Position numbers and translations under genes: made by a program
Shown: positions 46,542 to 56,993 of the stretch, one piece after another
How positions within the stretch are numbered: position 1 is the first letter of the stretch
Layout of the letters: each line of letters begins with the position of its first letter
Assembly (NCBI GenBank): GCA_041393015.1
Contig: JAWKKV010000005.1
Location: 62,001 to 126,000, forward strand
Direction of reading: 5' to 3'
Source: JAGQYH01 sp041393015
Lineage (GTDB): Bacteria > Bacteroidota > Bacteroidia > Chitinophagales > JADIYW01
Length of the DNA: 64,000 nt
The notes under the pieces: model-generated
What the model was told of the DNA's origin: nothing
Databases searched by the model: none
What the model saw: the letters and a program-made list of their open reading frames with translations, nothing else

Positions 46542-47570
46542 TTAAAAATCAAATAAGTTTGAATATTGATTGTCGTGTCCTTTTTTAGGTTGGTCTAAAG
46601 GCGCATCTAAATCAACGTATTTATCATCGGCATTGCCATCCATTACTAATAAATCTTTGTCTTGCCCTAGTATTAAAGAAACGCCTTCTTTCTCCCATTT
46701 CTCCAACATAGCTAAACCTTCTTCTTCAAAAATTCCATTTTGCAAATCTATAGAATCCATGAAGTTGGTGGATAAATCCATGAATCTTTCCATTTCACCG
46801 ATTTTCATACTTACATCGTCTGCAATATGCTCTAATGCTTGATCAAACATTTCTCTCTTATCTCCTTTCCCTGAAATAATATTCATAGCTGATTTCATCG
46901 CTGAGTGACTAGCTTGAATAGCTGCTCTCTCTTGCTTCTTTACTTCTACTTGATCTGCTACATCTTCTAACAGGATTTCAGAGTTTTCGTACATTTTAAC
47001 CAATACACGATACAATACTTCCATCTTCTTATATAAATCTTCCAATCTAAGATTTGACTCCTTTAAACGTCCTGCTTTTCTAGATTTTAAGATCATGATA
47101 GCATCTTTGTCTGATCTTTTTGCTTTGTCAGCCAATTTAATGTTACTGGCAATTTGACGATTATTATTCTGAATAACGTCGTTAAGTTTTCTCATTTGAC
47201 CTCTCAATAAACCAATCTGCTTGTTCATCTTTTTAAGATTGGTTTTAAGATCTTCCACATAACTCTGTAAAATTCCAATAGGATCAATTTGTACAAAGAT
47301 GCCGGTGATAAATCGCATAATAGATTTATAGACATAAAAGGCTAAGTTTCTAAACTTAGGATCTAAAATGACATAAACAATAGCCGCTAATGCAACTAGC
47401 ATCAATACTAAATTGATTGTATTGGCTGCAGCGGCTACCAATGCTGCACCGTATTTAAACATTACCCATGCCAAGCCACCTAGTCCGGCAGCAGCCACTA
47501 TCATTCCTGTTTTACCTTCTGGTTTTTTCCAGAAAGTTTTAGGCTTAATTTGATTCTCCATCATGCTCAT
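46542..47570 (-). CDS. Membrane-anchored PspA/ESCRT-III-like coiled-coil protein
   Basis: 342 residues. Two N-terminal hydrophobic segments (MIVAAAGLGGLAWVMFKYGA; TINLVLMLVALAAIVYVIL), then a long coiled coil (about 97-240) starting DPIGILQSYVEDLKTNLKKM, with RSDKDAIMILKSRKAGRL in mid hairpin, and a later helical part (FDQALEHIADDVSMKIGEME) resembling the last helices of PspA/Vipp1. The C-terminus is acidic and Asp-rich. I infer an ESCRT-III-like membrane-remodelling protein; the similarity is architectural and needs a profile search. Gaps are 11 bases to the upstream and about 53 to the downstream gene. Confidence 0.6.
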   Translation of the reverse strand: MSMMENQIKPKTFWKKPEGKTGMIVAAAGLGGLAWVMFKYGAALVAAAANTINLVLMLVALAAIVYVILDPKFRNLAFYVYKSIMRFITGIFVQIDPIGILQSYVEDLKTNLKKMNKQIGLLRGQMRKLNDVIQNNNRQIASNIKLADKAKRSDKDAIMILKSRKAGRLKESNLRLEDLYKKMEVLYRVLVKMYENSEILLEDVADQVEVKKQERAAIQASHSAMKSAMNIISGKGDKREMFDQALEHIADDVSMKIGEMERFMDLSTNFMDSIDLQNGIFEEEGLAMLEKWEKEGVSLILGQDKDLLVMDGNADDKYVDLDAPLDQPKKGHDNQYSNLFDF

Positions 47571-47580
47571 TGTGCGCTTA

Positions 47581-48264
47581 TTATTTTAAGTATGTTTTTA
47601 TTTTTTCAATATCTGTAACAATCTGTTCTTTAAGGAAACTCCAAGAGGTTTCAAAATTCTTTTTGGTGTTTTCGATGTTTACCGTGGCACTTTTAATACC
47701 ATCTTGAATTTGCTTAATCCTTTCTTCACCTTTTAAGAGGTCATTTTGCATTTCATCAATCATCTTCTTTTTATCTTCTAATGATTTCAAAAGATGTTGC
47801 AATTCCTTTTTTCTATTATCAATCAAATGTTCGGATTGATCTTTAGCTGCTTTAATAAACTGACTTTTCTCTTTGTCTAATACCTTAGCATAATAATCGG
47901 CCGTTTCTACTAATTTTTCCATTGTAATTCCAATAGTAGATGCTGTAGCAAATGCTGACTTAAAACGAGTAGCCTCATCTGCTACCATTTTTTCCAAGCC
48001 TTTTACCGACCTTTTAAATTCCAAATAATCAAATCCATTTAGATTATTGCTTTCAATAGCCTGAAACAGCGTATCAATTATCTTATCATCTTTTGTTCCC
48101 TGCGATTCGGAAGTATTAACTGTTGTTGTTGTATCAGTTGTATTACTGGAAGAAGTATTTGTTGCTTGGGTTGTGCTTTTAGTTTCTTTTGAGGAGGTTT
48201 CTTTTTCTTCTTTCGGTTCTTCTTCCGTAAAAAATATTCCTCTCAAATTTTTTAATACACTCAT
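47581..48264 (-). CDS. Coiled-coil protein with disordered Thr/Ser-rich N-terminus
   Basis: 227 residues. A short start (MSVLKNLRGIFFTEEE), then a Glu/Lys and Thr/Ser/Asn-rich unstructured stretch (about 15-60), a helical region with NGFDYLEFKRSVKGLEKM, and a C-terminal coiled coil (about 130-220). No membrane helix or known domain. Located between the AAA+ ATPase and the PspA-like gene, it is a plausible adaptor or substrate of the ATPase. Function unknown. Confidence 0.65.
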   Translation of the reverse strand: MSVLKNLRGIFFTEEEPKEEKETSSKETKSTTQATNTSSSNTTDTTTTVNTSESQGTKDDKIIDTLFQAIESNNLNGFDYLEFKRSVKGLEKMVADEATRFKSAFATASTIGITMEKLVETADYYAKVLDKEKSQFIKAAKDQSEHLIDNRKKELQHLLKSLEDKKKMIDEMQNDLLKGEERIKQIQDGIKSATVNIENTKKNFETSWSFLKEQIVTDIEKIKTYLK

Positions 48265-48454
48265 CTTTTCCTTTAAAATAATTTTATGAAGATAACGAAA
48301 TTGTAAATCTTTAATAGGCTTACGATTGCGTTAATTGATTTGTTTCAAATGAATTTACGTTAAATACGACTTTCAAAATTAGTTAATATTTAGTTTTAGC
48401 GAAAGTTAGTCGTTAAAAATTACTAGAATATAGACTTTCAAAATTTGTATTTGG

Positions 48455-50461
48455 CTATTTTACATCACCAAATTCCAAGTACCTTTTGATTGTTTCTTTG
48501 ATCTCGGGAATGTCTGATTCTTTGAGTGTCATTAATATATCTTTAGTTAACTCTTTCTCTTTTACTATTCTATTGGCTTGATTCGCCACACATTCTTCAA
48601 ATAAATTTCTTGCTACTCTTGCATTGCCAAAATGTTCATCTTTTTGCTCAAACATACCCTCAAATATAAAAAGCAACTTTTCTTCAGCGTCTTCTTCTAA
48701 TTTAAAATCTGCCTTACCGGCAAACAACTTAAAAATCTTTAATAATTCGGGTCCATTGTAGTGATTAAATTTAAAATACCTATTGAACCTAGATTTTAGT
48801 CCCGGATTAGAGCTAATAAATTCTTCCATCTCATTTGGATAACCAGCTACTATCACTGCTAAATCCTTCCGGTGATCTTCCATTCTCTTTAAGAGTGTTT
48901 CAATCGCTTCGTTTCCAAAATCTCGCCCATTATCGCCTCTACTTAAGGCATAAGCTTCATCTATGAATAAAACACCATCTATAGCGCTGTTTACCACTTC
49001 ATCTACTCTTAAAGCTGTTTGACCGATATAACCGGCTACCAATCCCGCTCGATCGGTTTCCACCAAATGTCCATTATCTAAATAACCTAAATGCTTATAT
49101 ATTCTTGCTACCAAACGAGCAATTGTAGTTTTACCTGTACCTGGAGGCCCCATAAAAACAGCATGCAATGTACGATCAGTTGATTTTAAACCTTGCTCCT
49201 CTCTCAATTTTTGAATTTTAAGAAAGTTGGTTAATGATTCTACGTCCGCTTTAATGTTATCAAGGCCTATTAATTGATTTAACTCTTTTAAAACATCTTC
49301 TAAGGTTTCCCCTTCAGGTACCTCAGATTGCTTAACGCCGGTGAGTGTTACCTTTGGTTTGGTACATAAACGGTTGATGGTTTTCAATACTTGTTCTTCA
49401 GCTTCAGAGATTTCTCCATCTGCTTTCATAATAATATTAGCATATCGAATATAATGAGCTACGCATTTTTCAAAAAGAGGATGTTTTAATCTTAATAATA
49501 AAGAAGGTAAGAGTAACTGTTCTTTATATTCTGCTGGAAGTTTTAAATAATTGGCATTCTTAATTTTATTAATGCCTTCGTTAAATTTTTCATTAGCGAC
49601 CATTTCATTGATTCTACCGATAGACAATAACTGAATCATGTCCTTTCCCTGTAACCGCTCAAAAAGATAAGCTAAGCTGAATTTTGCTTTAATCTCTTTA
49701 ATTTCCGTTTGTTTGGTATCGCATAAGTTGTAAAGCTTGATGATATCTTGCAAAACAACATGTTCTGTTTTAAAATCATCTTTTAAGGCATCTGAAGTTG
49801 CCAATGATTTATGTAGTGTATCCATAAATGATTTGTCTTCATTTAGTGGACTGATCATTTCATACAATTTATCTCCTTCCTCTTTTAATAGGTTTAGATA
49901 ATCAGCATCAATTAAGTAATCATCAATGTCTTCGTCTTCCGTTTCCCTTTTCACCGTTTCATTTTTAATCTTTTGTTTGCTAACGACTTGGTTAGCTTTG
50001 TCTTCAATCACCTTGCCTAGTTCTTTCATTTTTGAAACAAAATCATCAAAGGAAGAGCTATCTAGTTTTGGAGTATTCACTTGTTCTGATGATTTTTTCT
50101 CATCAATTTCACTTCTAAAAGCATTAATAGCCTTTGACAATTTGGTATCTAGTGCCGATGATTTCAATAATGTTTGAACGCCTCCCGCATCATGTAATGC
50201 AGCCTTTTGTGCTTGATTTTCAATGGTACAATGTACGAACTCACTTGTAATCACAAATGAGTTTTCAGATTCCGTTAGATTACCTGCTAGCCAAAGTGTT
50301 TCTTTTGACAGCTTCACTTCTGGAAATAATTTTGAAATATTCATTATCGCCTTTAAAGAGATGTTTGGAATAATAAATACATTATCAAAATTTCCTAAAT
50401 GTTTATTGGCTAGTTTAATTATTTGGTCTTCTCGCATATTCGGTTGTTCGGTAAGGGACAA
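48455..50461 (-). CDS. CbbX/SpoVK-type AAA+ ATPase with TerB-like segment
   Basis: 668 residues. The N-terminal 330 residues are helical with an acidic linker and no recognised domain. About 340-365 is TerB-like (MKADGEISEAEEQVLKTINR). The AAA+ module (about 395-660) has Walker A GPPGTGKTT (about 436), a pore-loop region VAGYIGQTA, Walker B GVLFIDEAYAL (about 495), GNEAIETLLKRMEDHR, sensor VAGYPNEM and arginine fingers LKSRFNRYF, as in CbbX/CfxQ. These ATPases thread or remodel protein assemblies. First gene of the seven-gene cluster, 190 bases upstream of the coiled-coil gene. Confidence 0.85.
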   Translation of the reverse strand: MSLTEQPNMREDQIIKLANKHLGNFDNVFIIPNISLKAIMNISKLFPEVKLSKETLWLAGNLTESENSFVITSEFVHCTIENQAQKAALHDAGGVQTLLKSSALDTKLSKAINAFRSEIDEKKSSEQVNTPKLDSSSFDDFVSKMKELGKVIEDKANQVVSKQKIKNETVKRETEDEDIDDYLIDADYLNLLKEEGDKLYEMISPLNEDKSFMDTLHKSLATSDALKDDFKTEHVVLQDIIKLYNLCDTKQTEIKEIKAKFSLAYLFERLQGKDMIQLLSIGRINEMVANEKFNEGINKIKNANYLKLPAEYKEQLLLPSLLLRLKHPLFEKCVAHYIRYANIIMKADGEISEAEEQVLKTINRLCTKPKVTLTGVKQSEVPEGETLEDVLKELNQLIGLDNIKADVESLTNFLKIQKLREEQGLKSTDRTLHAVFMGPPGTGKTTIARLVARIYKHLGYLDNGHLVETDRAGLVAGYIGQTALRVDEVVNSAIDGVLFIDEAYALSRGDNGRDFGNEAIETLLKRMEDHRKDLAVIVAGYPNEMEEFISSNPGLKSRFNRYFKFNHYNGPELLKIFKLFAGKADFKLEEDAEEKLLFIFEGMFEQKDEHFGNARVARNLFEECVANQANRIVKEKELTKDILMTLKESDIPEIKETIKRYLEFGDVK

Positions 50462-50480
50462 ATCAAAAACATTATTAAAT

Positions 50481-50514
50481 AAAAAAGGGAAGAACAGTTT
50501 TCACCGGTCTTCCC
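50481..50514 (-). terminator. Terminator after TonB receptor copy 1
   Basis: On the minus strand GGGAAGA (50508-50514) pairs with TCTTCCC (50487-50493), then TTTTTTATTT. It separates the receptor locus from the AAA+ cluster. Confidence 0.85.
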
Positions 50515-50540
50515 TCAAATATATTGTTTATAAAATTATT

Positions 50541-53531
50541 TTACTTATCAAATAGCTGGTCAAATGTAAAACCAACATAATATTGCCATCCAATAGTTGG
50601 ACCACCTGGGTTAGTTTGGTATTCTTTACGTAGTAAATTCTGACCTCCTACTTTCATGATCGTTTTGATTCTTGGTATTTTATAGCTGATCTGACCATTT
50701 AACACACCATAGTGAGGAATAGTAGCAACAGCAAAACTACTTTCATAGTAAGTATCTGATGTCCATCTATAAGACAAATCAAAACCAAATCCTTTAACGA
50801 TATCCTGATTGCTTAATGAAGCTTGCCATTTGTGTTTACCTAAGTTAAACTGAGGTGAAAAATCCTCAGAAAATTCAGCTTTATTATAGGTAAAATCGTC
50901 GTAGTTATAGCTAGCTGTAATTCTAAATCCTTTTGGTAATTTATACGCTAAGCCCAATCCACCACCAAATGATTTAATTTTACCAGGTGCATTTAAAGTT
51001 GGTCTGAATAAGGCAGCAGAAGTAGCTGTTCCACTAGGACCAAAATCACCGGCGAACACATTGTCAACACCTTGATAGTAAACACCGGCAACGGTTACAC
51101 CTGTTTTCACAGCCACTGTTTGCTCTACCATAAAGTCTCTGTAAATGCTGAAGTAACTGTTAAAATCGATCAACAATTTCTTGGCTACCACACTTTTATA
51201 CCCTAATTCAAAAAAGTTAGTTTTTCAGGTTGAACATAAGGAATATCCGCTACCACTAATAAACTTGGATCGTTGGCTGCACGAGCAGCTGCAAAAGTAG
51301 TATAAGCGCCGCCATTGTGAATTCCAAAGGAGCTGCATTGGCTTCAACGCTTCAATCAAAGTACCGGTACTACTTGGGAAGAAAATATATTGATCTTGTG
51401 TAGCGGGTTTCTAAAGCCTGTTTACGGTAAAGCCTAATATTATGCATCTTCTTTTCACCTGCAGAATACACCACTGATACTCTCGGAGAAATCTGTCCTT
51501 TGAAGTTTTCATTTTTATCGCTAACGAGCAGAAGCTTGCAGCTTTAATCGCTCATCAAAATTTTTTTACCAATTTGGATATAAGCACCATATTCATTGAT
51601 GTGAATTCTTTCATTTACGCCATCGTCAGGATCTTCTAAGAATACCGTACCATTGGTAAACAAGTCATACTGTCTCCATTGACCTCCTACTTGCATATCG
51701 AAAATATCAGATAAGTTCTTGAAGTTATAATTGAATTCTACATTGTACAATCTTGAGTTATCCAATAAATCCGGCACCATTTGGTAATAATCTTTCTTTT
51801 ACTGCCTCAACAGTAGCCGCATATTCCTCCGTCACGGTTGTGCTACTACTTCGTTCGTACCGATCACACTTCTTAAAAGGTTTACCAATAAAGCATCATT
51901 GCTGTTGGTAATCACGCCATCTACCACTTGTCTGGCAATTCTTTCTGCCATGATCTGATCAGATTCAGAAATATTTTCACCATTAAAATCAGTGTATAAT
52001 AAACCTAGAACCATAAACACCTAAATAATGTGTCAACCAGCTAGTGCCATATAATTCCGGATCAATACACGGAGCATTTTCAGGTGTTCTTGAGCTGTTA
52101 GGATAAATGCTTCGTTAACATAAGCACCCAATGCAGCCAAGTTGTAAGAATCACCATCATCAGTAATAGAAGTAGGCTCTTACAAGAAAACTCATCACCA
52201 GAAAATTCGAACATGGAATTGTTGAGATAGGCCTCTTAAAGCATATCGCTCACTTCCTTGATAAAGCACCATCACCGGAACCTCTTCTATAAGAATAAAG
52301 TTCCAACTTATCATTAGGTCGATAATGAATGGCTCCATCTACTTTAAAACTGCTGGCCCTGTTATTGTTGATTCTGATCTTCTTCTTTAAAACCAGTTCT
52401 TCTGATATCAGCTGCAGGTAATTTCATTAAAGAAGTAGTTAAACCTTCAACGGTTAAATCTGCATCATCCGGTGCCAAAGCTCCTAAAAGATCAGCATTC
52501 TCAGCATAGTTAGGTGCTAGAGTCGGCATAAAAAGAAGATGGAACAAAAATTTGTTGTTCATCACCATAAGTGTTCAAACCATCAAATGAATCTTCCCGA
52601 GGGTTTAGTATTATTAGGTTCTTCGATAATTGTCTTGCATGCGTATAATCGTCTGCTTTCCAATCCTGTTACTCTTAAGTAAGAGATGTTAGCTTTAATC
52701 GCTAATTTGTTATTGGCAAATGCCTTGGCATATCTGGCAGATAGCGTATTATAAGGTTTTGGACTGTCAAAGTTATTGGCATTGGTCAAACCTGTTTTAA
52801 TTTTGCGCACTAAACCCTTGATAATCAAATGGATTCTTACTCTTCATCAATAAGATTCCGTTAAAGGCGTTAGCACCATAAAGAGCGGAAGCCGCACTAA
52901 GTATCAATTCCACACTATGAATATCCAATTCTGAGATACCTACAATGTTTCCCGTTGGAAGTTCAATAAAGGTGCAGCATTATCCATACCATCCATCAAC
53001 TGAACAAAACGAGTGTTACTGATTGACCCGAATCCTCTTGCATTGATTGAGGTGATCGACAAACTACCTGAAGTGGACTGAACCCCTTTAAGATTGGCAA
53101 TAGCATCATAATAATCTGCCGTGGCCGCTTGCTTAATAGCGATAGGATCCATTTTCTCGATCGTTACCGGAGATTCCAAAATACGCTCCTCCACCCTTGA
53201 AGCAGAAACTACAATTTCGTTAACCAAATTCCTTCTTCTGCCAGTGTTATGGCCAATCCTGCCTGACTTCCGGTGTTCCTTCTTTAGAAGCATAACCTAT
53301 GTGTAAACACCAAAATAGGGAGGTTCAAATCTACGGTAATGGAGAAATTTCCATCAAAATCGGTTACAGTACCAATCAGTTCTCCTTTAACAGTAACGTT
53401 AGCACCAATTAGCGTTTCTTCTGAATTTTTCATCGGTAATTGTACCTGAAACTGTAGTTTGAGCAAAAGAAATTTGAGTAAGCAATAATAATCCCTACGA
53501 CAAAAAACAACTTTGTAAAATATCTACTCAT
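50541..53531 (-). pseudogene. TonB-dependent receptor, copy 1, full length but multiply frameshifted
   Basis: Starts ATG 53531 as MSRYFTKLFFVVGI, then breaks. Parts in successive frames match copy 2 in order: the carboxypeptidase-regulatory-like domain (GANVTVKGELIGTVTDFDGN), the plug (SASRVEERILESPVTIEKMD; NARGFGSISNTRFVQLMDGM), barrel strands, and an intact 216-codon C-terminal frame (50541-51191) ending YYVGFTFDQLFDK with the final aromatic strand. About ten or more single-base indels interrupt it, e.g. near 51225, 51330 and 51820. Most substitutions relative to copy 2 keep the protein sequence, unusual for an old pseudogene. Confidence 0.85.
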
Positions 53532-53566
53532 AGATTAATGTTTAGTGAGTTTGGTTTAATTTTTTG

Positions 53567-53574
53567 CAAATATA
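53567..53574 (-). promoter_or_regulatory. Conserved -7 element of receptor copy 1
   Basis: TATATTTG on the minus strand, 35 bases before ATG 53531. The same box and flanks stand before copy 2 at 59586-59593, and both match TAnnTTTG exactly. Confidence 0.6.
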
Positions 53575-53609
53575 ACTTTATAATATATGTTTTAAAGTGG
53601 TTGCAATAA

Positions 53610-53637
53610 AAAAGAGGCCGTATAAATACAGCCCCTT
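53610..53637 (-). terminator. Degenerate terminator between S74 pseudogene and receptor copy 1
   Basis: AAGAGGCCGTA and TACAGCCCCTT are positional equivalents of the perfect stem at 59632-59657 but carry mismatches, so the hairpin is weakened. Confidence 0.6.
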
Positions 53638-53661
53638 ACTTTTATGTTGATAAATTATTAT

Positions 53662-54505
53662 CTATTCCTTTTTTGCTTCTTGTTTAAGGTGTCTCATAAA
53701 CTCTTCAATGGATTCTAAGCGCTTCATTAAATCTGTATTTTCGACTCATTTCTTGAATATTGGTTTCCGATGATTTATTCTTTTCTTGTAAACTTTCAAT
53801 TTGTAATTGTTGTTCCTTAATTGCTTCAACTAATACTGCCGTCAATTGAGCATAGTTTACTGATTTATACCCATTATCATCACAATGCGCAATTCAGGTA
53901 AAACTTTCTCTACATCTTGAGCAATTAAACCTATTTGTTTTGTATTACTAAATTTCAGTTCGAGGAATTCCTTGACACGCAAAAGATATGTTACACCTTT
54001 TAACTCATTTACTTTATCTAATGAATTAGTGATTACATTATATCCTTCTTATATCTAAGATCGCTATTGATTAAAAATGCATTAGCTCTTACATTTCAGA
54101 AACTTGTAATGCCTCATTAGGTGTTAAAGTGCCGATACCTACACTGCCAGTAGTATAAATATCATTAGAAATATTGTCGATTGACCAAGGTCTGTGCCTG
54201 TAGAGACATTAACTTTATGCCAATCATGATCATTGCTAGGAAATGTTAGCCATTGTGTACCATCCCAATAATTAAAAACTAGATCTGTTATTATAAATTA
54301 AAAGTCCGTTTTCCGTCGAACCAATTGCAGACAAATTAGTATTTCTCTCACTCAAAGTAAGACGAGGAATTAGAATACCTTTATCATTAGCAAATGCATC
54401 TAAAATTGCATACTGATTAGGAAAATCTGGCGCAATTCCTATAGATTGAGATTTGATTGATAAGCTAGTCACCAACATTAAACCAATTAAAATAACTTGT
54501 CTCAT
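53662..54505 (-). pseudogene. S74-domain surface protein, short frameshifted copy
   Basis: Begins MRQVILIGLMLVTSLSI (signal peptide), then IGIAPDFPNQYAILDAFAND and KGILIPRLTLSERNTNLSA, matching the N-terminal head of the 1378-residue protein. After frameshifts, the C-terminal S74 domain is readable (SDLRYKKDI with Ser and Lys five apart) and ends FMRHLKQEAKKE exactly like the large protein. It lacks the 126-residue modules. Sequence and position show it is the duplicate partner of 59682-63818. Confidence 0.8.
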
Positions 54506-54565
54506 ATTTTACTTTTTCAAATTTATAAATTAGATTAATTCAATGGCATCATTTTCAAATGCATT

Positions 54566-56993
54566 TTAATTTTGAAGAATAAGCTGTCCAGTATATATAC
54601 GTCCCCCGATAACAGCATAATAATAAACCCACTATCTAGCTTATAATTATTATAAACAACTCTTTGAAAAGCCTTCTTTTTTATATTGTTCTCGCACAAC
54701 AGTTGCAACATTTGCACCCATGGTATTATAAATTTCTATACTTAATGATTCCGATTCTTCCAGATAAAAATCAAATACTAACTGATCTCTAAAAGGGTTA
54801 GGATAAACTTTAACTTGTTCTCCAATTATACCCTCATTAGTTTCATCCTCCTCTTTTACAGCTCGAAATGTATTTCGTCCCCCATTGTTACAGCAAAACT
54901 CTATCCATTGCGGATCAACGCCCTCTGAATTAGCTGTATTCCCAAAATAAGCAGTATGACCATTTCCAGATAAATCTTGAGAAGTTTGACCACTGCCCTC
55001 ATTGAATGTCCAGTAACCTATTAAGCCTGATTCACTACCTGACAAAGCTTGATTTTGATAAAAGTTTATATCTTCCGCTGCTCTCTCAATATCCCAAACT
55101 CTTAGACCTCCAATAATGCCTTCATAATCTAGTTTCTGTTCCTCCCAAATTTGTATTTCCTAGAAAAAATTATTACCGTAAGATGTATTATAATTGTTTG
55201 AATAATAAGCCTTTTCAACTTCTTGCCCATCAACATATAAACGCAATGTATCATCATTTCCCCTTGATACAGCAATATTGTAGCTAGCCAAATTCCATCT
55301 CTTAAATCTTCCCCATCACTATCTTCTGTCCAAGAGGTTTGTCTGCCAATCCTTATAGATATTACAATACAAATTACCATTTTACTAAAACCAATATAAA
55401 TGCCATCCAAGGCAAATAAGTTTCCTGTCATATTATTGGTTGACGTATTAACACATTCTGCTTGGATGTTGAAGTTTGAACTTTAGCTTCAATTGTAAAT
55501 GCATCTTCCAAAATTAAAGCTACCTCCATGAGGAATCTTAACATGTTTATTTGATCCATCAAACTCTACTGCACTCTCATTACAATTTCTGGGGGTATCT
55601 TAAAGCTGTAGGAAGGCCATTCAAATAACAATTTCCCATATTCCAATCTAGTGTATTGACTATTTGATGATGTACAATATTCATAGAATTAAAATCTCCA
55701 TCAAAATCATCAATATCAACAGTTACTAAATGCCCAATGCCTGTACCACAACCTTGTTCGGCTTGAAAAATATAAAGATTTCTTTCCGAATCAAAAGTAG
55801 AGATTAGATTTAATGTGCCTGAAGATGTTAAATGCTGAATTATAGTAGCTGTTGGAAGAGTAGTTGATATATCAGTTATCTCTACCAAATCTGTTGCCAA
55901 ACTACTACCATCAATAATTAATGCAAACATTTGTCCTGTAATAATATTCATCTCTGAGAAACGTAATGTTCGGATGCTGTTATTGTTGATACTCCACCGT
56001 TTCCCGATGTAACATCAAACCATAACATCTCATTGTACTTCCCAAAAAGTATGCTATCTGATTGATTGGATCAAAAACATCCCCTCCTAAATTATATTCG
56101 AAACCTGAGCTTCCAGGAATTACAATACTTGACAAAATCGCTCCTGTTGCAATATCAACTGTCACAAAGGATTTGTTTCCAACAGCATTGTCCAACGAAT
56201 ATAACGGGCTCACCAACAGGATGATTGTTAAACAACAATCCTCTTAAAGACCTGTGAGGTAGCTACTGTTGTATTTGTCATATCAAATTCTTTAATATCA
56301 CCAGATTCATTAATCCAATATAAAACTGCATTTTCTTGGTCAAATGCGGTTTGTCCATTTTACCCAGTTAAAGCAGCCGCTTGTACATGGATCGTAAGTT
56401 CCAATTAGTGTATTTATTCCTGTCAATGGGTCTACGTAAATGATACTTGCCCTCCTAAAGTAGCATATAGACCAGTTAATCCAGCATTATCACAAACTTG
56501 ATTACATATATTATCAATAACAACATCATGTGTTGTAACATTTGTACATTGTCCATTGGAGACGGTATGGATAACCGTATAAGTGCCTGTTGATGTATAT
56601 GTATGAATTGAATTTGTTGTATTAACGTATGATGGGCTACTTCATCACAAAATTCCAAGTATGATTACCAACAGAAGATTCGCTAAAAAAGCCAACAACG
56701 TTGCAATCGCATTAAGGTTAAAAAATCAGAATTAGCATCTAGAACATCAATATTCACTTGTATTTGAGCATCACAGTTTCCATTAATGGGTATACCAAAA
56801 TTACCTATTGTTGGTACTACTCTCCTCAATTCTAGAACAACGTTCGATATTATATTATTTAGTTAAATTCCCGATCCATTTAAATTACCTATTGACACGC
56901 TTGTATAATTAGGTGCAGTATTTCCTGTTAGGGTTCCTCCACTTGTCAATTGAATAAAATTGCTACTATTTGTGACATCCACCAGTTTCACTC
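54566..56993 (-). pseudogene. PKD / LamG secreted protein with T9SS sorting domain, 5'-truncated and frameshifted
   Basis: No start codon: it is fused at about 56993 to the truncated receptor. Readable in order on the minus strand: GGTLTGNTAPNYTSVSIGNL (about 56930); a PKD domain near 56520-56665 (HTYTSTGTYTVIHTVSNGQC); a propeller-like segment (FVTVDIATGAILSSIVIPG; STFDSERNLYIFQAEQGCGT); a LamG/concanavalin-like domain (NMTGNLFALDGIYIGFSK; GLIGYWTFNEGSGQTSQDLS) around 54950-55480; and a type A T9SS signal (VKVYPNPFRDQLVFDFYL ... GRIYTGQLILQN) ending at 54566. Many indels. The ancestor was a large exported surface protein. Confidence 0.75.

Noticed and set aside
50516..50523. TATATTTG on the minus strand as promoter of the AAA+ cluster
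   Set aside because: A strong terminator hairpin lies immediately downstream of it, so transcripts from it would stop before the AAA+ gene; probably chance.
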